Shown here: piece by piece, positions 48,789 to 62,337 of the stretch
How positions within the stretch are numbered: position 1 is the stretch's first letter
Layout: each line of letters begins with the position of its first letter
DNA from: Neomelitea salexigens DSM 19753
GTDB taxonomy: Bacteria > Pseudomonadota > Gammaproteobacteria > Pseudomonadales > Spongiibacteraceae
Length of the DNA: 64,000 nt
Direction of reading: 5' to 3'
Assembly (NCBI RefSeq): GCF_000422345.1
Contig: NZ_AULP01000002.1
Location: 484,644 to 548,643, forward strand
Made by a program: the position numbers and the translations under genes
The notes under the pieces: generated by a model
Databases searched by the model: none
What the model saw: only the letters and a program-made list of their open reading frames with translations
What the model was told of the DNA's origin: nothing

Positions 48789-50651
48789 ATGCGCGCGCGA
48801 AGAAGCCTCTTTCAACAGATTTTAATTGCCAGCCTGGCACCGATGCTGGTGTTATTTATTGCCCTGTTTTCCTACTCACTTGCCGCCCGACTCAGCGATG
48901 CCCAACGCTACCAGATCGACCTGGGTGAACGCATTGCGGAAAACGTCGCGGCCTTGATCGAACTTCCACTGATTAGCGGCAACGACAAACAACTCAATGA
49001 CATTCTCAAATCGGCGCTGCAGGGCGATATTATCGCCTTACGCGTCTATCGCATTGGCGATAGCAAACCTATTAGCGTCACCCGAAACACCGCAAACGGG
49101 CCCGGTAACACCATCAGCATCCTGTTGGAGCAGCGCAGCATCGCCCTAACGGACGCCATCACCGGTGAACAGCTGCCGCCCATCAACAATATCCTTGGGC
49201 GACTGGAGCTGGATATCTCCAATGCCGGGCTAAACGCATTGCAGCGCCGCATTATCGCTGTGTCCATCAGTATTGCACTGCTGGCAATTCTTCTTGGCGC
49301 CGCCTTTGCCCTTCGCGTCAGCCGCCGTTTGTCGCGACCGCTCAGCGAAATTCAGCACGTCACGCAACAGATCGCCAGCGGCAAGCACGCCAGCCGCATC
49401 CAGCACTTAGCGCGTGGCGAACTCGGCGAACTGCAGCGCCATATCAACGACATGGCCGACGCCATAGAAGCCCAGCAGCGCGAACTCAGCGACTATGTAG
49501 AAGAGTTGAAACTCGCCAAAGGCGAAGCAGAAGAGGCCAGTATGGCCAAGAGCTTGTTCCTGGCCACCATGACCCACGAACTCAGAACGCCCATGAATGG
49601 CGCACTGGGCATGCTGCAGCTGCTGGCAAAAAGCGAACTGAATGAATCCCAACGCCACTACCTGGATATTGCCAAAAGCTCCAGCGAGCATTTACTCCAC
49701 ATCGTCAACGATATCCTCGACTACTCACGCATCGAAAAAGGCGATATGGAGCTCGAAGAGCGCTTCTTCCCGCCACAGTCACTGCTCGGCGAAATCCTTC
49801 AACCCATGAAGCTGGATGCGCAAAGTAAAGGTATCGTTTTTAACACCCATATCGACCCAGATCTGCGCCGTATCGAAATACGTGGCGACGAGACCCGGCT
49901 GCGACAGATTGTTATCAACCTCGCTGCCAATGCGGTCAAGTTCACCCACCAGGGCAAGGTCGATGTAAGTCTGGAGCAACAGCCTATCGATGCAGAAGCG
50001 GTGCAATTAACACTGCGCGTTAGCGACACCGGCATCGGCATTACCCCAGAGCAGCAGGCCCATATATTTGAAAGCTTCCACCAAGCCGATAACTCCACGG
50101 TTCGCCGCTATGGTGGCTCAGGGCTCGGTCTGGCCATCGTCAAGCGACTGAGCGAGCTGATGCAGGCCGAGATCCAGCTGAGCAGCCAGCCCGGTGAGGG
50201 CTCCTGTTTCACCGTGGTGTGGCGCACGCGCTATCGCAAGCTGGCTGCGCAAGCACAGGAGAACACGGTGGATGATGAGCAGTGTTTCTCTGGGCTCACC
50301 GCAATGGTGGTTGAAGACAACCCGGTCAATCAGCTGTTGGTCGCGCGCAGCCTCGAAGGTTGGGGGGCAGACGTCATTACGGCGAACAATGGCGCCGAAG
50401 CTATCCGCCAACTGGAGCAACACCACGCCGATGTGATCTTAATGGATCTGCAAATGCCGATTATGGACGGTTTTGAAGCGACGCTGCAGCTCCGCAGACG
50501 CTTGCATCAACACACCCCCGTAATCGCCCTAACGGCGAACACCGACCCAGAAACGCAACGTCGCTGCTTAAATGCAGGTATGAACGCCTTCCTCTCCAAA
50601 CCGGTATCGCTAGAGCAATTGCGCAATAGCATTGCTAAACAGCTGTCCTAA
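48789..50651 (+). CDS. Hybrid sensor histidine kinase/response regulator
   Basis: A 620-residue inner-membrane kinase. It has TM1 (about 10-32), a periplasmic sensor (33-153), TM2 (154-174), HAMP (175-232), a dimerisation domain with H263 in MTHELRTP, an ATPase domain (N box [24 protein letters not shown]), and a receiver domain with acidic EDN, phospho-acceptor D553 in LMDLQMP, and K604. No HPt domain or DNA-binding output is present, so a separate HPt/regulator must complete the relay. It starts directly after the binding-protein stop codon. Confidence 0.92.
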   Translation: MRARRSLFQQILIASLAPMLVLFIALFSYSLAARLSDAQRYQIDLGERIAENVAALIELPLISGNDKQLNDILKSALQGDIIALRVYRIGDSKPISVTRNTANGPGNTISILLEQRSIALTDAITGEQLPPINNILGRLELDISNAGLNALQRRIIAVSISIALLAILLGAAFALRVSRRLSRPLSEIQHVTQQIASGKHASRIQHLARGELGELQRHINDMADAIEAQQRELSDYVEELKLAKGEAEEASMAKSLFLATMTHELRTPMNGALGMLQLLAKSELNESQRHYLDIAKSSSEHLLHIVNDILDYSRIEKGDMELEERFFPPQSLLGEILQPMKLDAQSKGIVFNTHIDPDLRRIEIRGDETRLRQIVINLAANAVKFTHQGKVDVSLEQQPIDAEAVQLTLRVSDTGIGITPEQQAHIFESFHQADNSTVRRYGGSGLGLAIVKRLSELMQAEIQLSSQPGEGSCFTVVWRTRYRKLAAQAQENTVDDEQCFSGLTAMVVEDNPVNQLLVARSLEGWGADVITANNGAEAIRQLEQHHADVILMDLQMPIMDGFEATLQLRRRLHQHTPVIALTANTDPETQRRCLNAGMNAFLSKPVSLEQLRNSIAKQLS

Positions 50652-51067
50652 GCCCATTTTTAGAGTATTTATCCCAAGGATAAGACCGGGATAGCCGCGG
50701 CTGAGCTTGTGAAAAACCCGTCTATAAAGCGGCACTTACTCACAAGCCGCCACAGCACGCCGATTTATCCACATTTCATCCCCAAACAGCCCACACCAAG
50801 ATGACAGGATATCTGTGGATAAAAACGGTAGTTATACATCGTAAAAAACTATTAGATACAATAACTTATTAATCTTACTCACAGAAAAGGTGTTCCTTAA
50901 CATCAGTATCAAGAATAAAAAAACATAAAACTATCAACATATATATTCATAAAATCTTATTCTTTAAACACAAAAAAAGAATTGATTAAAAATTCACCAA
51001 TTCATTGCAGCCCACCCAGAACCCCGTATAATTTCGCCCCCAGTAAAATTACTCATTCAGGTGTTTT
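50652..51067. other. AT-rich interval with DnaA boxes upstream of mnmG (second origin-like region)
   Basis: This interval has consensus DnaA boxes TTATCCACA at 50765-50773 (plus) and 50814-50822 (minus). TTACTCACA, one mismatch, occurs twice, near 50736 and 50876. A very AT-rich block spans about 50850-50995. It resembles the E. coli location of oriC next to mnmG (gidA), but gene orientation favours the interval at 41.4-41.9 kb. No GATC site was seen here. The -10 element of mnmG also lies in it. Confidence 0.55.
51005..51032 (+). promoter_or_regulatory. Candidate mnmG promoter
   Basis: A TATAAT at 51027-51032 with a TTGCAG 16 bases upstream (51005-51010) lies about 36 bases before the mnmG GTG. 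The -10 is perfect but the -35 is weak. Confidence 0.5.
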
Positions 51068-52957
51068 GTGGACTATCCGCAGCGTTTCGATGTCATTGTT
51101 ATCGGTGGTGGCCATGCCGGTACTGAAGCCGCCTTGGCGGCTGCCCGTATGGGTAGCCAAACCCTATTGCTTACCCATAACATCGAGACGTTGGGACAAA
51201 TGTCCTGCAACCCCGCCATTGGTGGCATCGGCAAGAGTCACCTTGTCAAAGAAGTTGATGCTCTTGGCGGCGCGATGGGTTTGGCCACCGATCGCGGCGG
51301 CATCCAATTTCGCGTGCTTAACGCTCGCAAAGGCCCGGCTGTTCGTGCGACTCGCGCCCAGGCTGACCGCGTACTCTACAAAGCCGCCGTGCGAGAAATT
51401 CTGGAAAACCAAGCAAACCTCGCCACTTTTCAGCAAGCGGTAGACGACCTGATCGTTGAAGGCGACAGTGTTCGCGGCGTGGTGACCAACATCGGCCTGA
51501 AATTCTATGCCAGCAGCGTTGTACTGACGGCGGGCACGTTCCTCGGCGGAAAAATCCACATCGGTCTGGATAACCACAGCGGTGGTCGCGCCGGAGACCA
51601 ACCCTCCATTGCACTTGCGCACCGCCTTCGCGAACTGCCTTTCCGGGTAGATCGCTTGAAAACCGGCACGCCGCCGCGCATTGACGCAAAAACCGTCAAC
51701 TTTGCTGGCCTCGAGCAACAGTGGGGCGATGAACCCCGCCCGGTAATGTCGTATCTGGGTGACCGAAGCATGCACCCCGAGCAAGTCTGCTGCTGGATTA
51801 CCCATACCAACGAGCGCAGCCACGAGATTATTCGCAGTGGTTTAGACCGCTCGCCCATGTACACCGGCGTAATCGAGGGAATCGGTCCCCGCTACTGCCC
51901 GTCGATCGAAGACAAAGTCCATCGCTTTGCCGATAAAAACTCTCACCAGGTGTTCATCGAGCCCGAGGGCCTGAAAACACACGAGCTTTACCCCAATGGC
52001 ATTTCCACCAGCCTGCCGTTTGATATTCAGCTGGCGCTGGTTCGCTCGATCAAGGGCTTTGAAAACGCCAATATGACGCGCCCCGGCTACGCCATTGAGT
52101 ACGACTTCTTCGAGCCGCGTGACCTGAAGAACTCGCTGGAAACCAAATTCATTGCCGGTTTATTTTTTGCGGGTCAGATCAACGGCACCACCGGTTACGA
52201 AGAAGCCGCTGCCCAGGGTTTGTTGGCCGGTGCCAACGCCGCCTTGCTGGCGCAGGGCAAAGAGTCGTGGTGTCCGCGTCGCGACGAAGCCTACATCGGT
52301 GTGCTGGTTGACGACCTGATTACCATGGGCACCAAAGAGCCCTACCGCATGTTTACCTCGCGGGCGGAATATCGCCTGCTGCTGCGCGAAGACAATGCCG
52401 ACCAGCGGCTCACCGAAAAGGGCCGTGAACTGGGCTTGGTCGACGATGCGCGCTGGGCCGCGTTCTGCGAAAAGCGCGAAGCCATCGAGCGCCAGCGCCA
52501 GCGTATGGCCAGTACGTGGATTCAACCGAATACTCCGCAAGCCGAGCAATTGGCGGCCAAGTTCAGCAAACCGATCAGTCACGAATACAATCTGCTCGAC
52601 CTGCTAAAACGCCCGGAGCTGGGTTATGCCGACTTGGCGGACATGGTGCAAGACGGCGAAGCAGTGGTGGACGATGTCGCCGAGCAGATTGAAATTGGCG
52701 TGAAATACGCGGGCTACATCGAGCGCCAGAAAGACGAAATCGAGCGCCTGCGTCGCCATGAAGAAACGCCGTTGCCACTGGACTTTGACTACAGCGTGAT
52801 CGAAGGTCTGAGCAACGAGATCAAACAAAAACTGGGCGACGCGCGACCGCAAACCCTCGCCCAAGCCTCGCGGATTCCCGGCGTGACCCCGGCCGCGGTA
52901 TCGCTGTTACTGATTACGCTGAAAAAGCGCGGTCTGCTGGAAAGGAAGTCCGCCTGA
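51068..52957 (+). CDS. mnmG: tRNA uridine-5-carboxymethylaminomethyl modification enzyme MnmG
   Basis: The FAD/NADH-dependent partner of MnmE (also called GidA). The 629-residue protein has the dinucleotide motif [19 protein letters not shown] near residue 11, the family segments [13 protein letters not shown] and [18 protein letters not shown], and the C-terminal helical MnmE-binding domain. It starts at GTG 51068. It is the first gene of mnmG-rsmG-parA-parB. Confidence 0.97.
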   Translation: MDYPQRFDVIVIGGGHAGTEAALAAARMGSQTLLLTHNIETLGQMSCNPAIGGIGKSHLVKEVDALGGAMGLATDRGGIQFRVLNARKGPAVRATRAQADRVLYKAAVREILENQANLATFQQAVDDLIVEGDSVRGVVTNIGLKFYASSVVLTAGTFLGGKIHIGLDNHSGGRAGDQPSIALAHRLRELPFRVDRLKTGTPPRIDAKTVNFAGLEQQWGDEPRPVMSYLGDRSMHPEQVCCWITHTNERSHEIIRSGLDRSPMYTGVIEGIGPRYCPSIEDKVHRFADKNSHQVFIEPEGLKTHELYPNGISTSLPFDIQLALVRSIKGFENANMTRPGYAIEYDFFEPRDLKNSLETKFIAGLFFAGQINGTTGYEEAAAQGLLAGANAALLAQGKESWCPRRDEAYIGVLVDDLITMGTKEPYRMFTSRAEYRLLLREDNADQRLTEKGRELGLVDDARWAAFCEKREAIERQRQRMASTWIQPNTPQAEQLAAKFSKPISHEYNLLDLLKRPELGYADLADMVQDGEAVVDDVAEQIEIGVKYAGYIERQKDEIERLRRHEETPLPLDFDYSVIEGLSNEIKQKLGDARPQTLAQASRIPGVTPAAVSLLLITLKKRGLLERKSA

Positions 52958-52958
52958 G

Positions 52959-53615
52959 GTGAATGACGAACGCCAATTCCTAACGCGGGGTGTCCAAAAA
53001 CTCGGGCTCTCGCTTACCGACGCCAATATCGACGCACTGCTCAACTACCTCGCCTTGCTGGTGAAGTGGAACCGCGCCTACAACCTCACAGCGGTGCGCG
53101 ACCCCATGCAAATGGTCAGCCGCCACTTGCTGGATAGCCTGAGTGTTGCCAGCCTGGTCGATGGCCAGCGCATTCTCGATGTGGGCACCGGCCCCGGGCT
53201 GCCGGGCATTCCGCTGGCAATACTGTTCCCTGAGCGCCAGTTTGAACTGCTCGACAGCAACGGCAAGAAAACGCGGTTTTTGATCGAGGCCAAATTACAA
53301 CTCGGCCTCGACAATGTGCAGGTGCACTGTTGCCGCGTAGAATCCCTGCGCGATGAACAGGGATTTGACGGCATTACCTCACGGGCATTTGCCTCGCTCG
53401 CCGACATGGCTGGCGGTTGTGAGCACTTACTCGCCCCGCAGGGAAAACTCTATGCCATGAAGGGGCAATACCCCGAGCAAGAGTTGAGTCAGTTGCCAAA
53501 ACACTTTATCGTCGAAGCCTGTCATACTCTTTCCGTTCCCGGTGTCGACGAGGCCCGCCACTTGATGGTGATCGCCTCCCAGCACAGCGGTGAACATTCT
53601 GCGAGCGATCAATAG
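52959..53615 (+). CDS. rsmG: 16S rRNA m7G527 methyltransferase
   Basis: A 218-residue SAM enzyme (GidB) that methylates G527 of 16S rRNA. The cofactor loop is DVGTGPGLPGIPLA near 71-84, with LLDSNGKKTRFL near 95. The start GTG lies one base after the mnmG stop, so it is translationally coupled. The start of parA lies 10 bases downstream. Confidence 0.94.
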   Translation: MNDERQFLTRGVQKLGLSLTDANIDALLNYLALLVKWNRAYNLTAVRDPMQMVSRHLLDSLSVASLVDGQRILDVGTGPGLPGIPLAILFPERQFELLDSNGKKTRFLIEAKLQLGLDNVQVHCCRVESLRDEQGFDGITSRAFASLADMAGGCEHLLAPQGKLYAMKGQYPEQELSQLPKHFIVEACHTLSVPGVDEARHLMVIASQHSGEHSASDQ

Positions 53616-53625
53616 GGACCGGGCC

Positions 53626-54450
53626 GTGGCCACCATATTCGCGATCACCAACCAGAAAGGCGGCGTGGGGAAAACCACCACCAGTGTTAACCTGGCTGCG
53701 TCTCTGGCGGCGACAAAACGCCGCGTGCTGCTTATCGACCTCGACCCGCAAGGCAATGCCACCATGGGTTGCGGGGTGGATAAAAACGCGGCGGAGCACA
53801 CGGTGTACGACGTATTGGTCGCCCAGCGCGCCATTGCAGATACCCGCACTGTGGCACCCGAAAGTGGTTTTGATGTACTGCCTGCCAACCAGGATCTCAC
53901 CGCGGCAGAAGTCGAGCTGATCAATGAGATCGGCCGCGAATTCCGCTTGCGTGAAGCGCTAGCTGATATCGCCGATGACTACGACTACGTGCTGATCGAC
54001 TGCCCGCCGTCGCTCAATATGCTCACCGTTAACGCACTGGCGGCTGCCGACGGCGTGATCATTCCCATGCAGTGTGAATACTATGCCCTGGAGGGCTTGA
54101 GTGCGCTGCTCAATACCATCAGCCGGGTGACTCAGCTGATAAACCCGCAGCTGCGTATCGAGGGAATACTTCGCACCATGTTCGACGGCCGCAACAGCCT
54201 GACCAACCAGGTTACCGACGAACTGCGCCACCACTTTGGCGACAAACTTTACAGCACCGTCATCCCGCGCAATGTGCGCCTGGCTGAGGCGCCCAGCCAC
54301 GGCCTGCCGGTGCTGTACTACGACAAACAATCCAAAGGGGCTCTGGCCTACCTGGCCTTGGCCGGGGAAATTTTGCGTCGCGCAACATCCACTGAAGCGC
54401 CCGCCGCGGGCGGCCAGAACGAACAACAGGTTGAACACATCAATGGCTAA
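53626..54450 (+). CDS. parA: Chromosome partitioning ATPase ParA (Soj)
   Basis: A 274-residue deviant-Walker ATPase that moves ParB-parS complexes over the nucleoid. The Walker A KGGVGKTTTS is at 11-20, DLDPQGNAT near 40, and DCPPSLNMLTVNAL near 125. The GTG at 53626 has AGGGA 7 bases upstream and gives the family N-terminus; a longer reading starts inside rsmG. It overlaps parB by 8 bases. parS sites are 15-16 kb to the left, in recF. Confidence 0.96.
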   Translation: MATIFAITNQKGGVGKTTTSVNLAASLAATKRRVLLIDLDPQGNATMGCGVDKNAAEHTVYDVLVAQRAIADTRTVAPESGFDVLPANQDLTAAEVELINEIGREFRLREALADIADDYDYVLIDCPPSLNMLTVNALAAADGVIIPMQCEYYALEGLSALLNTISRVTQLINPQLRIEGILRTMFDGRNSLTNQVTDELRHHFGDKLYSTVIPRNVRLAEAPSHGLPVLYYDKQSKGALAYLALAGEILRRATSTEAPAAGGQNEQQVEHING

Positions 54451-55363
54451 GAAACGAGGTTTAGGACGAGGCCTGGACGCCCTGCTGGGCGCCTCCGCAG
54501 AACCGGTAGCGATCGCTAATACCGCGACGAGCGTGGAGCAAGCCAGCGAGATAACCTCAGCGGCGGTGAGCGCCGCCGCCGTGGATGGCGAATTGAAAAA
54601 CCTACCCATCGAATACCTGCAACGCGGCAAATACCAACCGCGCCGCGAAATGCCCGCCGAAGGCCTGGAAGAACTGGCCGAGTCCATTCGCTCCCAGGGC
54701 ATTATGCAGCCGATTGTTGTGCGCCCCGTCGCCGACAATCGCTATGAAATTATCGCCGGTGAGCGCCGTTGGCGCGCCAGCCAGTTGGCCGGTTTAGAAT
54801 CCGTACCCGCGCTGATTCGCGAAGTGCCCGACGAAGCCGCGGCGGCGATGGCACTGATCGAAAACCTGCAGCGTGAAGACCTCAACCCCATGGAAGAGGC
54901 CTTGGCGCTGGTTCGCCTGCAACAAGAATTTGAACTCACCCACGCTGAAATTGCCGGCCTGGTGGGCAAATCGCGCACCACCATCACCAACCTGCTGCGC
55001 CTCACCGGGCTGCGCGACGACGTGCAAACCCTGCTGGAAAATGGCGATATTGAAATGGGCCACGGTCGCGCCCTGCTGGGCCTGCCCGCCGAGCAACAGA
55101 GCAGCGCCGCTGCTACCGTTGTCAGCCGAGGTTTATCGGTGCGCCAGACTGAAGCCCTGGTGCGACGCTTGGTTGACGAGGCCAAAAGCCCCGCCAAATC
55201 CAGCCCGCGCATCGACCCCGACATCAAACAATTACAAGACAGTCTGTCCGAAAAACTCGGCTCCCCTGTGCAAATTCAGCACGGCGCCAAAGGCCGCGGA
55301 AAACTCACCATAAAATACAGCAGCCTGGACGAATTGGACGGAATTCTCAGCCATATGAAATAG
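54443..55363 (+). CDS. parB: Chromosome partitioning CTPase ParB (Spo0J)
   Basis: A 306-residue clamp that binds parS and hydrolyses CTP. It starts MAKKRGLGRGLDALL, a family signature, and has the GERRWRASQLAGL nucleotide-binding motif near 109, then ENLQREDLNPMEEAL, a helix-turn-helix (THAEIAGLVGKSRTTITNLLRL) and a C-terminal dimerisation end. It overlaps parA by 8 bases. A 148-base gap separates it from the ATP-synthase promoter. Confidence 0.96.
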   Translation: MAKKRGLGRGLDALLGASAEPVAIANTATSVEQASEITSAAVSAAAVDGELKNLPIEYLQRGKYQPRREMPAEGLEELAESIRSQGIMQPIVVRPVADNRYEIIAGERRWRASQLAGLESVPALIREVPDEAAAAMALIENLQREDLNPMEEALALVRLQQEFELTHAEIAGLVGKSRTTITNLLRLTGLRDDVQTLLENGDIEMGHGRALLGLPAEQQSSAAATVVSRGLSVRQTEALVRRLVDEAKSPAKSSPRIDPDIKQLQDSLSEKLGSPVQIQHGAKGRGKLTIKYSSLDELDGILSHMK

Positions 55364-55511
55364 CTTATTTGGTGGCAACAATGTAGCGGTGCTACCCCAT
55401 CTGGTAGCAAGGTAAAATAACCCCGCGAATTGTGCTGCTAAATTCCTGATATTGTTAACGAATTGCGAATTGTGCTTATTGCAGACTTTGGTCGCATAAA
55501 TGGTAAATCGG

Positions 55512-55540
55512 TTGATCCTTAGCCAATGACCACCTATAAT
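55512..55540 (+). promoter_or_regulatory. Promoter of the ATP-synthase operon
   Basis: TTGATC (55512-55517) and a perfect TATAAT (55535-55540) with 17-base spacing. It lies 57 bases before atpI, downstream of the parB stop, and is the best sigma70-type match in the gap. No operator is seen. Confidence 0.72.
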
Positions 55541-55596
55541 TCGCCCCGCTTTTTGGACAAGCAAAAAATGCGTTGCAGCGACAGGTAAACAGGGCA

Positions 55597-56007
55597 ATGA
55601 CAGCAACACAGCGGCAGCAGAAAACTGCGCTAGCCACCGTCAAACCCCCACTGCTAAAAATTTATGGTCTGCAATGCATCGTGCTGCTTGTCGCAAGCGG
55701 GTTTACATATTCAATTAACGGGGTGGTTGCAAAATCCCTGTTAATCGGTGGGCTGATTTCCGTTTTACCCAATGCCTATTTTGCGCGCCAGGTTTTTAAG
55801 TACGCCGGCGCGGCATACGCGCGCGAGGTAAATCAATCATTCTACCGGGCAGAAGCGGGCAAATTTATTGCGACGGTTGGGCTGTTTGCCGCCACGTTCG
55901 CAATGGTTAGACCCCTTTCCGCCGTCGCCGTATTTTCGGCATACCTGGTGGGTATGCTTTTAAACACCTTGCTGGTGGCCGTGTTGAAAAACACCGGCGC
56001 AAGGTAA
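55597..56007 (+). CDS. atpI: ATP synthase accessory protein I
   Basis: A 136-residue inner-membrane protein (the ATG at 55597 is chosen; a TTG at 55573 would add eight residues). It has four hydrophobic helices, as in AtpI/UncI, which helps assemble the c-ring. It is first in the atp operon, 35 bases before atpB, and is the least conserved subunit gene of the set. The ribosome site is weak (AGG about 10 bases upstream). Confidence 0.85.
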   Translation: MTATQRQQKTALATVKPPLLKIYGLQCIVLLVASGFTYSINGVVAKSLLIGGLISVLPNAYFARQVFKYAGAAYAREVNQSFYRAEAGKFIATVGLFAATFAMVRPLSAVAVFSAYLVGMLLNTLLVAVLKNTGAR

Positions 56008-56039
56008 AAAACAGTTTCTAAGTTTTGCAATGAGAGTGA

Positions 56040-56981
<942 letters not shown>

Positions 56982-56999
56982 GGTATTTGCTTTAACTAA

Positions 57000-57275
<276 letters not shown>

Positions 57276-57331
57276 TTGCACGCATTCGGAATACGACACG
57301 TTCAGCAACTTGATATAGCAGAGGTATCGGC

Positions 57332-57802
57332 GTGAATATTAATCTCACACTGATTGGACAATCGATCACCTTCCTGTTCTTCGTATGGTTCTGCCACGCA
57401 TTTGTGTGGGGATACATTCGCAAGGCAATGGAAGAGCGTGAAAAGCAGATTGCTGACGGTCTTGATGCCGCAGACCGCGCGGGTCGCGATCTTGAGCTTG
57501 CTCAGGAAAAAGCTGCCAAGCAGCTTCGCGAAGCCAAAGCGGAAGCGGCTTCCATCATTGATGCTGCCAACAAGCGCGCCAATCAAATTATTGATGAAGC
57601 GAAAGAGTCTGCACGTACTGAAGGCGATCGCCTGAAAGCAGCAGCCCAAGCCGAAGTAGAGCAGGAAATGAACCGTGCGAAAGAAGCACTGCGTTCACAG
57701 GTGGCTAAACTGGCATTGGCAGGTGCTGAAAAAGTACTGGAAGCGTCTATCGATGAGTCTGTTCATAAAGACATGGTCGACAAGCTGGCCGCAGGCCTGT
57801 AA
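57332..57802 (+). CDS. atpF: ATP synthase F0 subunit b
   Basis: A 156-residue peripheral stalk subunit with one N-terminal membrane helix (about 5-25) and a long charged coiled coil (30-150). It starts at GTG 57332 with GAGG upstream. It is part of the atp operon, 11 bases before atpH. Confidence 0.96.
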   Translation: MNINLTLIGQSITFLFFVWFCHAFVWGYIRKAMEEREKQIADGLDAADRAGRDLELAQEKAAKQLREAKAEAASIIDAANKRANQIIDEAKESARTEGDRLKAAAQAEVEQEMNRAKEALRSQVAKLALAGAEKVLEASIDESVHKDMVDKLAAGL

Positions 57803-57813
57803 GCGAGGTTGAC

Positions 57814-58350
57814 ATGGCTGAATTGAGCACAATGGCTAGACCCTACGCCAAGGCGGCTTTCGAGCACGCCCTGGCTTCTTCGGCATTAGGTGAGTGGTCA
57901 CAAATGCTGGCAACGGCAGCCGCTGTCGCCAGCCAGGAAGCGGTAGCCAAGCTGCTGTCTTCTCCGGCCATCACCAGCGAGCAGCAAGCGCAGAAATTTA
58001 TCGACGTCTGCGGCGATGCACTCAATGCCGGCGGTGAAAATTTCATCAGGATTCTCGCAGAAAACAAGCGCTTGGCATTACTGCCGTTAATCAGCGAATT
58101 GTTTGACGCGCACAAAGCCGTCCAGGAGAAATCTGTGGACGTCGAGCTGACGACAGCGTTCGCGCTGGACTCAGAATCCGAGCAACGTCTTGCCGACGTT
58201 TTGAGCAAAAAACTGCAACGCCAGGTGAAGGTAAGCAGCCACGAAGATCGCAGCCTGTTGGGCGGCGTTGTGGTTCGCACCGGCGACCTGGTTATAGATG
58301 GCTCGGTGCGCGGTCGCTTAGCGAAACTCGCTGAAGCAGTAAATTCCTGA
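57814..58350 (+). CDS. atpH: ATP synthase F1 subunit delta
   Basis: A 178-residue helical subunit that joins the b stalk to F1. It has the typical [14 protein letters not shown] opening near residue 6 and a [29 protein letters not shown] end near 150-172. GAGG lies before the ATG. Confidence 0.96.
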   Translation: MAELSTMARPYAKAAFEHALASSALGEWSQMLATAAAVASQEAVAKLLSSPAITSEQQAQKFIDVCGDALNAGGENFIRILAENKRLALLPLISELFDAHKAVQEKSVDVELTTAFALDSESEQRLADVLSKKLQRQVKVSSHEDRSLLGGVVVRTGDLVIDGSVRGRLAKLAEAVNS

Positions 58351-58382
58351 GCGTTTAAGAGAATAGGATTGAGGAACAGAGC

Positions 58383-59927
58383 ATGCAGCAACTGAACCCC
58401 TCCGAGATTAGCGATATTATCAAGCAGCGCATCGAAAAATTAGATGTGACCGCTGAGGCCCAAAATGAGGGCACTATCGTCTCGGTATCAGACGGTATCG
58501 TACGTATCCACGGCCTGACCGATGTGATGTACGGTGAAATGATCGAATTCGAAGGTGGCCATTTCGGTATGGCACTTAACCTCGAGCGCGATTCAGTCGG
58601 CGCCGTAGTCCTGGGTGACTACTTTGACATCGCCGAAGGCCAAACTTGTAAATGTACCGGCCGTATCTTGGAAGTACCCGTAGGCCCCGAACTTCAGGGT
58701 CGCGTTATCGACGCACTGGGTAACCCCATCGACGGTAAAGGTCCCATCGACGCCAAACTCACAGACGCAGTTGAAAAAGTTGCTCCCGGTGTAATCTGGC
58801 GTAAGTCGGTCGACCAGCCCGTGCAAATCGGTCTGAAAGCCGTTGACTCCATGGTACCCATCGGCCGTGGCCAGCGTGAGCTGATCATCGGTGACCGCCA
58901 GATCGGTAAAACAGCCATCGCTGTTGACGCCATCATCAACCAGAAAGACTCAGGCATTAAGTGTGTCTACGTCGCTGTTGGCCAGAAGGCCTCTTCTATT
59001 GCCGCCGTTGTGCGCAAACTTGAAGAACACGGCGCTATGGACCACACCGTTGTCGTAGCCGCGACCGCGTCTGATCCTGCATCTATGCAGTTCATCGCAC
59101 CGTTCACCGGCTGTACTATCGGCGAATACTACCGCGACCGCGGTGAAGACGCGCTGATCATCTACGATGACCTGACCAAGCAAGCCTGGGCTTACCGCCA
59201 GATCTCGCTGCTGCTGCGTCGTCCGCCAGGCCGTGAAGCCTACCCCGGTGACGTATTCTACCTCCACTCGCGTCTGTTGGAGCGTGCTGCACGAGTTTCT
59301 GAAGAGTACGTAGAAAAATTCACCAACGGTGAAGTAAAAGGCAAAACCGGTTCATTGACCGCACTGCCTGTTATCGAAACCCAGGCGGGTGACGTTTCTG
59401 CTTTCGTACCGACCAACGTAATCTCGATCACCGACGGTCAGATCTTCCTCGAAACCGACATGTTCAACGCCGGTATTCGTCCGTCAATGAACGCCGGTAT
59501 CTCGGTATCGCGTGTTGGTGGTGCAGCGCAGACAAAAGTAATCAAGAAACTGTCCGGTGGTATTCGTACCGCACTGGCTCAGTACCGCGAACTGGCGGCC
59601 TTCTCCCAGTTTGCTTCTGACCTCGACGACGCAACCAAAGCTCAGCTTGAGCAAGGTGAGCGCGTAACCGAGCTGATGAAGCAGAAGCAATACAGCCCAA
59701 TGAGCATTGCCGATATGGCTCTGTCACTGTACTGCGCGAACGAAGGTCACCTGAAAGACGTTGAAGTAAACAAGGTACTGGACTTCGAAGCGGCGATCCT
59801 GGCATTCGCACACGCTGAATACAGCGACGTGATGAAGCAGATCAACGACACCGGCAGCTGGAATGACGAGCTGGAAGGCAAGTTCAAAGAACTGGTCGAA
59901 AAGTTCAAGTCAACACAGACTTGGTAA
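58383..59927 (+). CDS. atpA: ATP synthase F1 subunit alpha
   Basis: A 514-residue nucleotide-binding (non-catalytic) subunit. It has Walker [16 protein letters not shown] near 170, [48 protein letters not shown] around 260, and the arginine finger [17 protein letters not shown] near 365. The family length is standard. A hairpin lies between this gene and atpG. Confidence 0.98.
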   Translation: MQQLNPSEISDIIKQRIEKLDVTAEAQNEGTIVSVSDGIVRIHGLTDVMYGEMIEFEGGHFGMALNLERDSVGAVVLGDYFDIAEGQTCKCTGRILEVPVGPELQGRVIDALGNPIDGKGPIDAKLTDAVEKVAPGVIWRKSVDQPVQIGLKAVDSMVPIGRGQRELIIGDRQIGKTAIAVDAIINQKDSGIKCVYVAVGQKASSIAAVVRKLEEHGAMDHTVVVAATASDPASMQFIAPFTGCTIGEYYRDRGEDALIIYDDLTKQAWAYRQISLLLRRPPGREAYPGDVFYLHSRLLERAARVSEEYVEKFTNGEVKGKTGSLTALPVIETQAGDVSAFVPTNVISITDGQIFLETDMFNAGIRPSMNAGISVSRVGGAAQTKVIKKLSGGIRTALAQYRELAAFSQFASDLDDATKAQLEQGERVTELMKQKQYSPMSIADMALSLYCANEGHLKDVEVNKVLDFEAAILAFAHAEYSDVMKQINDTGSWNDELEGKFKELVEKFKSTQTW

Positions 59928-59934
59928 GACGGAT

Positions 59935-59958
59935 AAAGCGCTCTCCCGGGAGCGCTTT
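59935..59958 (+). repeat. Strong intercistronic hairpin between atpA and atpG
   Basis: AAAGCGCTC (59935-59943) and GAGCGCTTT (59950-59958) form a perfect 9-bp stem with a six-base loop. There is no immediate T-run, so it is not a normal terminator. It more likely stabilises or marks the mRNA end, or tunes atpG translation. Confidence 0.7.
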
Positions 59959-59979
59959 ACTGCTTGAGGATTTTTAATC

Positions 59980-60846
59980 ATGGCAGGTGCAAAAGAAATA
60001 CGCACCCAGATCTCCAGCATCAAGAGCACGCAAAAAATCACTAGCGCCATGGAAATGGTTGCGGCGAGTAAAATGCGTAAAGCTCAAGATCGCATGGAAG
60101 TGGGTAAGCCCTACGCGCAGCGTATGCGCGCAGTGGTTGGGCATATCGCCAATGCAAATCCGGAATACCGTCATCAATATATGGAAGAGCGCGACGTTAA
60201 GCGCGTTGGCTTTGTTATCGTTTCTACAGACCGCGGTCTGTGTGGCGGCCTGAACACCAACCTGTTCAAGCAAGCTATTAAAGAAATGCAAAGCTGGTCC
60301 AACAAAAACGTCGACGTTGATCTTTGCCTGATTGGTGGCAAAGCAGCGGGCTTCTTCAACAGCTTTGGCGGCAACATTGTTGCATCAGTGCGCGACATGG
60401 GCGAAGCGCCCAGCGTTAGCGACCTGATCGGCTCTGTTAAAACCATGCTGGACGCCTATAGCGAAGGCCGGATTGATCGTCTTTACCTGGTGGGCAATGA
60501 GTTTATCAACACCATGACTCAAACGCCGTTTGTTCGCCAACTGCTGCCATTGGAAGCAGAGCAAGACGACAGCTTGAAACATCACTGGGACTACATTTAC
60601 GAGCCCACTCCAGAAGAACTACTGGAAGGTCTGCTGACTCGCTACGTTGAGTCACAGGTATACCAAACAGTAGTTGAAAACGGAGCATGTGAACAAGCTG
60701 CCCGGATGATCGCGATGAAGAGCGCTACCGACAACGCTGGCGAAATCATCGACGGTCTGCAATTGGTTTACAACAAAGCCCGTCAGGCAGCGATTACGCA
60801 AGAGCTGTCAGAGATTGTTGGCGGTGCTGCAGCGGTATCGTCATAA
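59980..60846 (+). CDS. atpG: ATP synthase F1 subunit gamma
   Basis: A 288-residue rotor shaft. It has the N-terminal coiled coil beginning [30 protein letters not shown], the central [16 protein letters not shown] motif, and the C-terminal helix [35 protein letters not shown]. Confidence 0.97.
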   Translation: MAGAKEIRTQISSIKSTQKITSAMEMVAASKMRKAQDRMEVGKPYAQRMRAVVGHIANANPEYRHQYMEERDVKRVGFVIVSTDRGLCGGLNTNLFKQAIKEMQSWSNKNVDVDLCLIGGKAAGFFNSFGGNIVASVRDMGEAPSVSDLIGSVKTMLDAYSEGRIDRLYLVGNEFINTMTQTPFVRQLLPLEAEQDDSLKHHWDYIYEPTPEELLEGLLTRYVESQVYQTVVENGACEQAARMIAMKSATDNAGEIIDGLQLVYNKARQAAITQELSEIVGGAAAVSS

Positions 60847-60888
60847 GGCGATACCGGCAACGGATTTTGAAATTTTTAAGGTTTTTAA

Positions 60889-62298
<1,410 letters not shown>

Positions 62299-62337
62299 GT
62301 CCGCGCAAGCGGGCTTCACGCCTAAGAGGCTGAAGAT

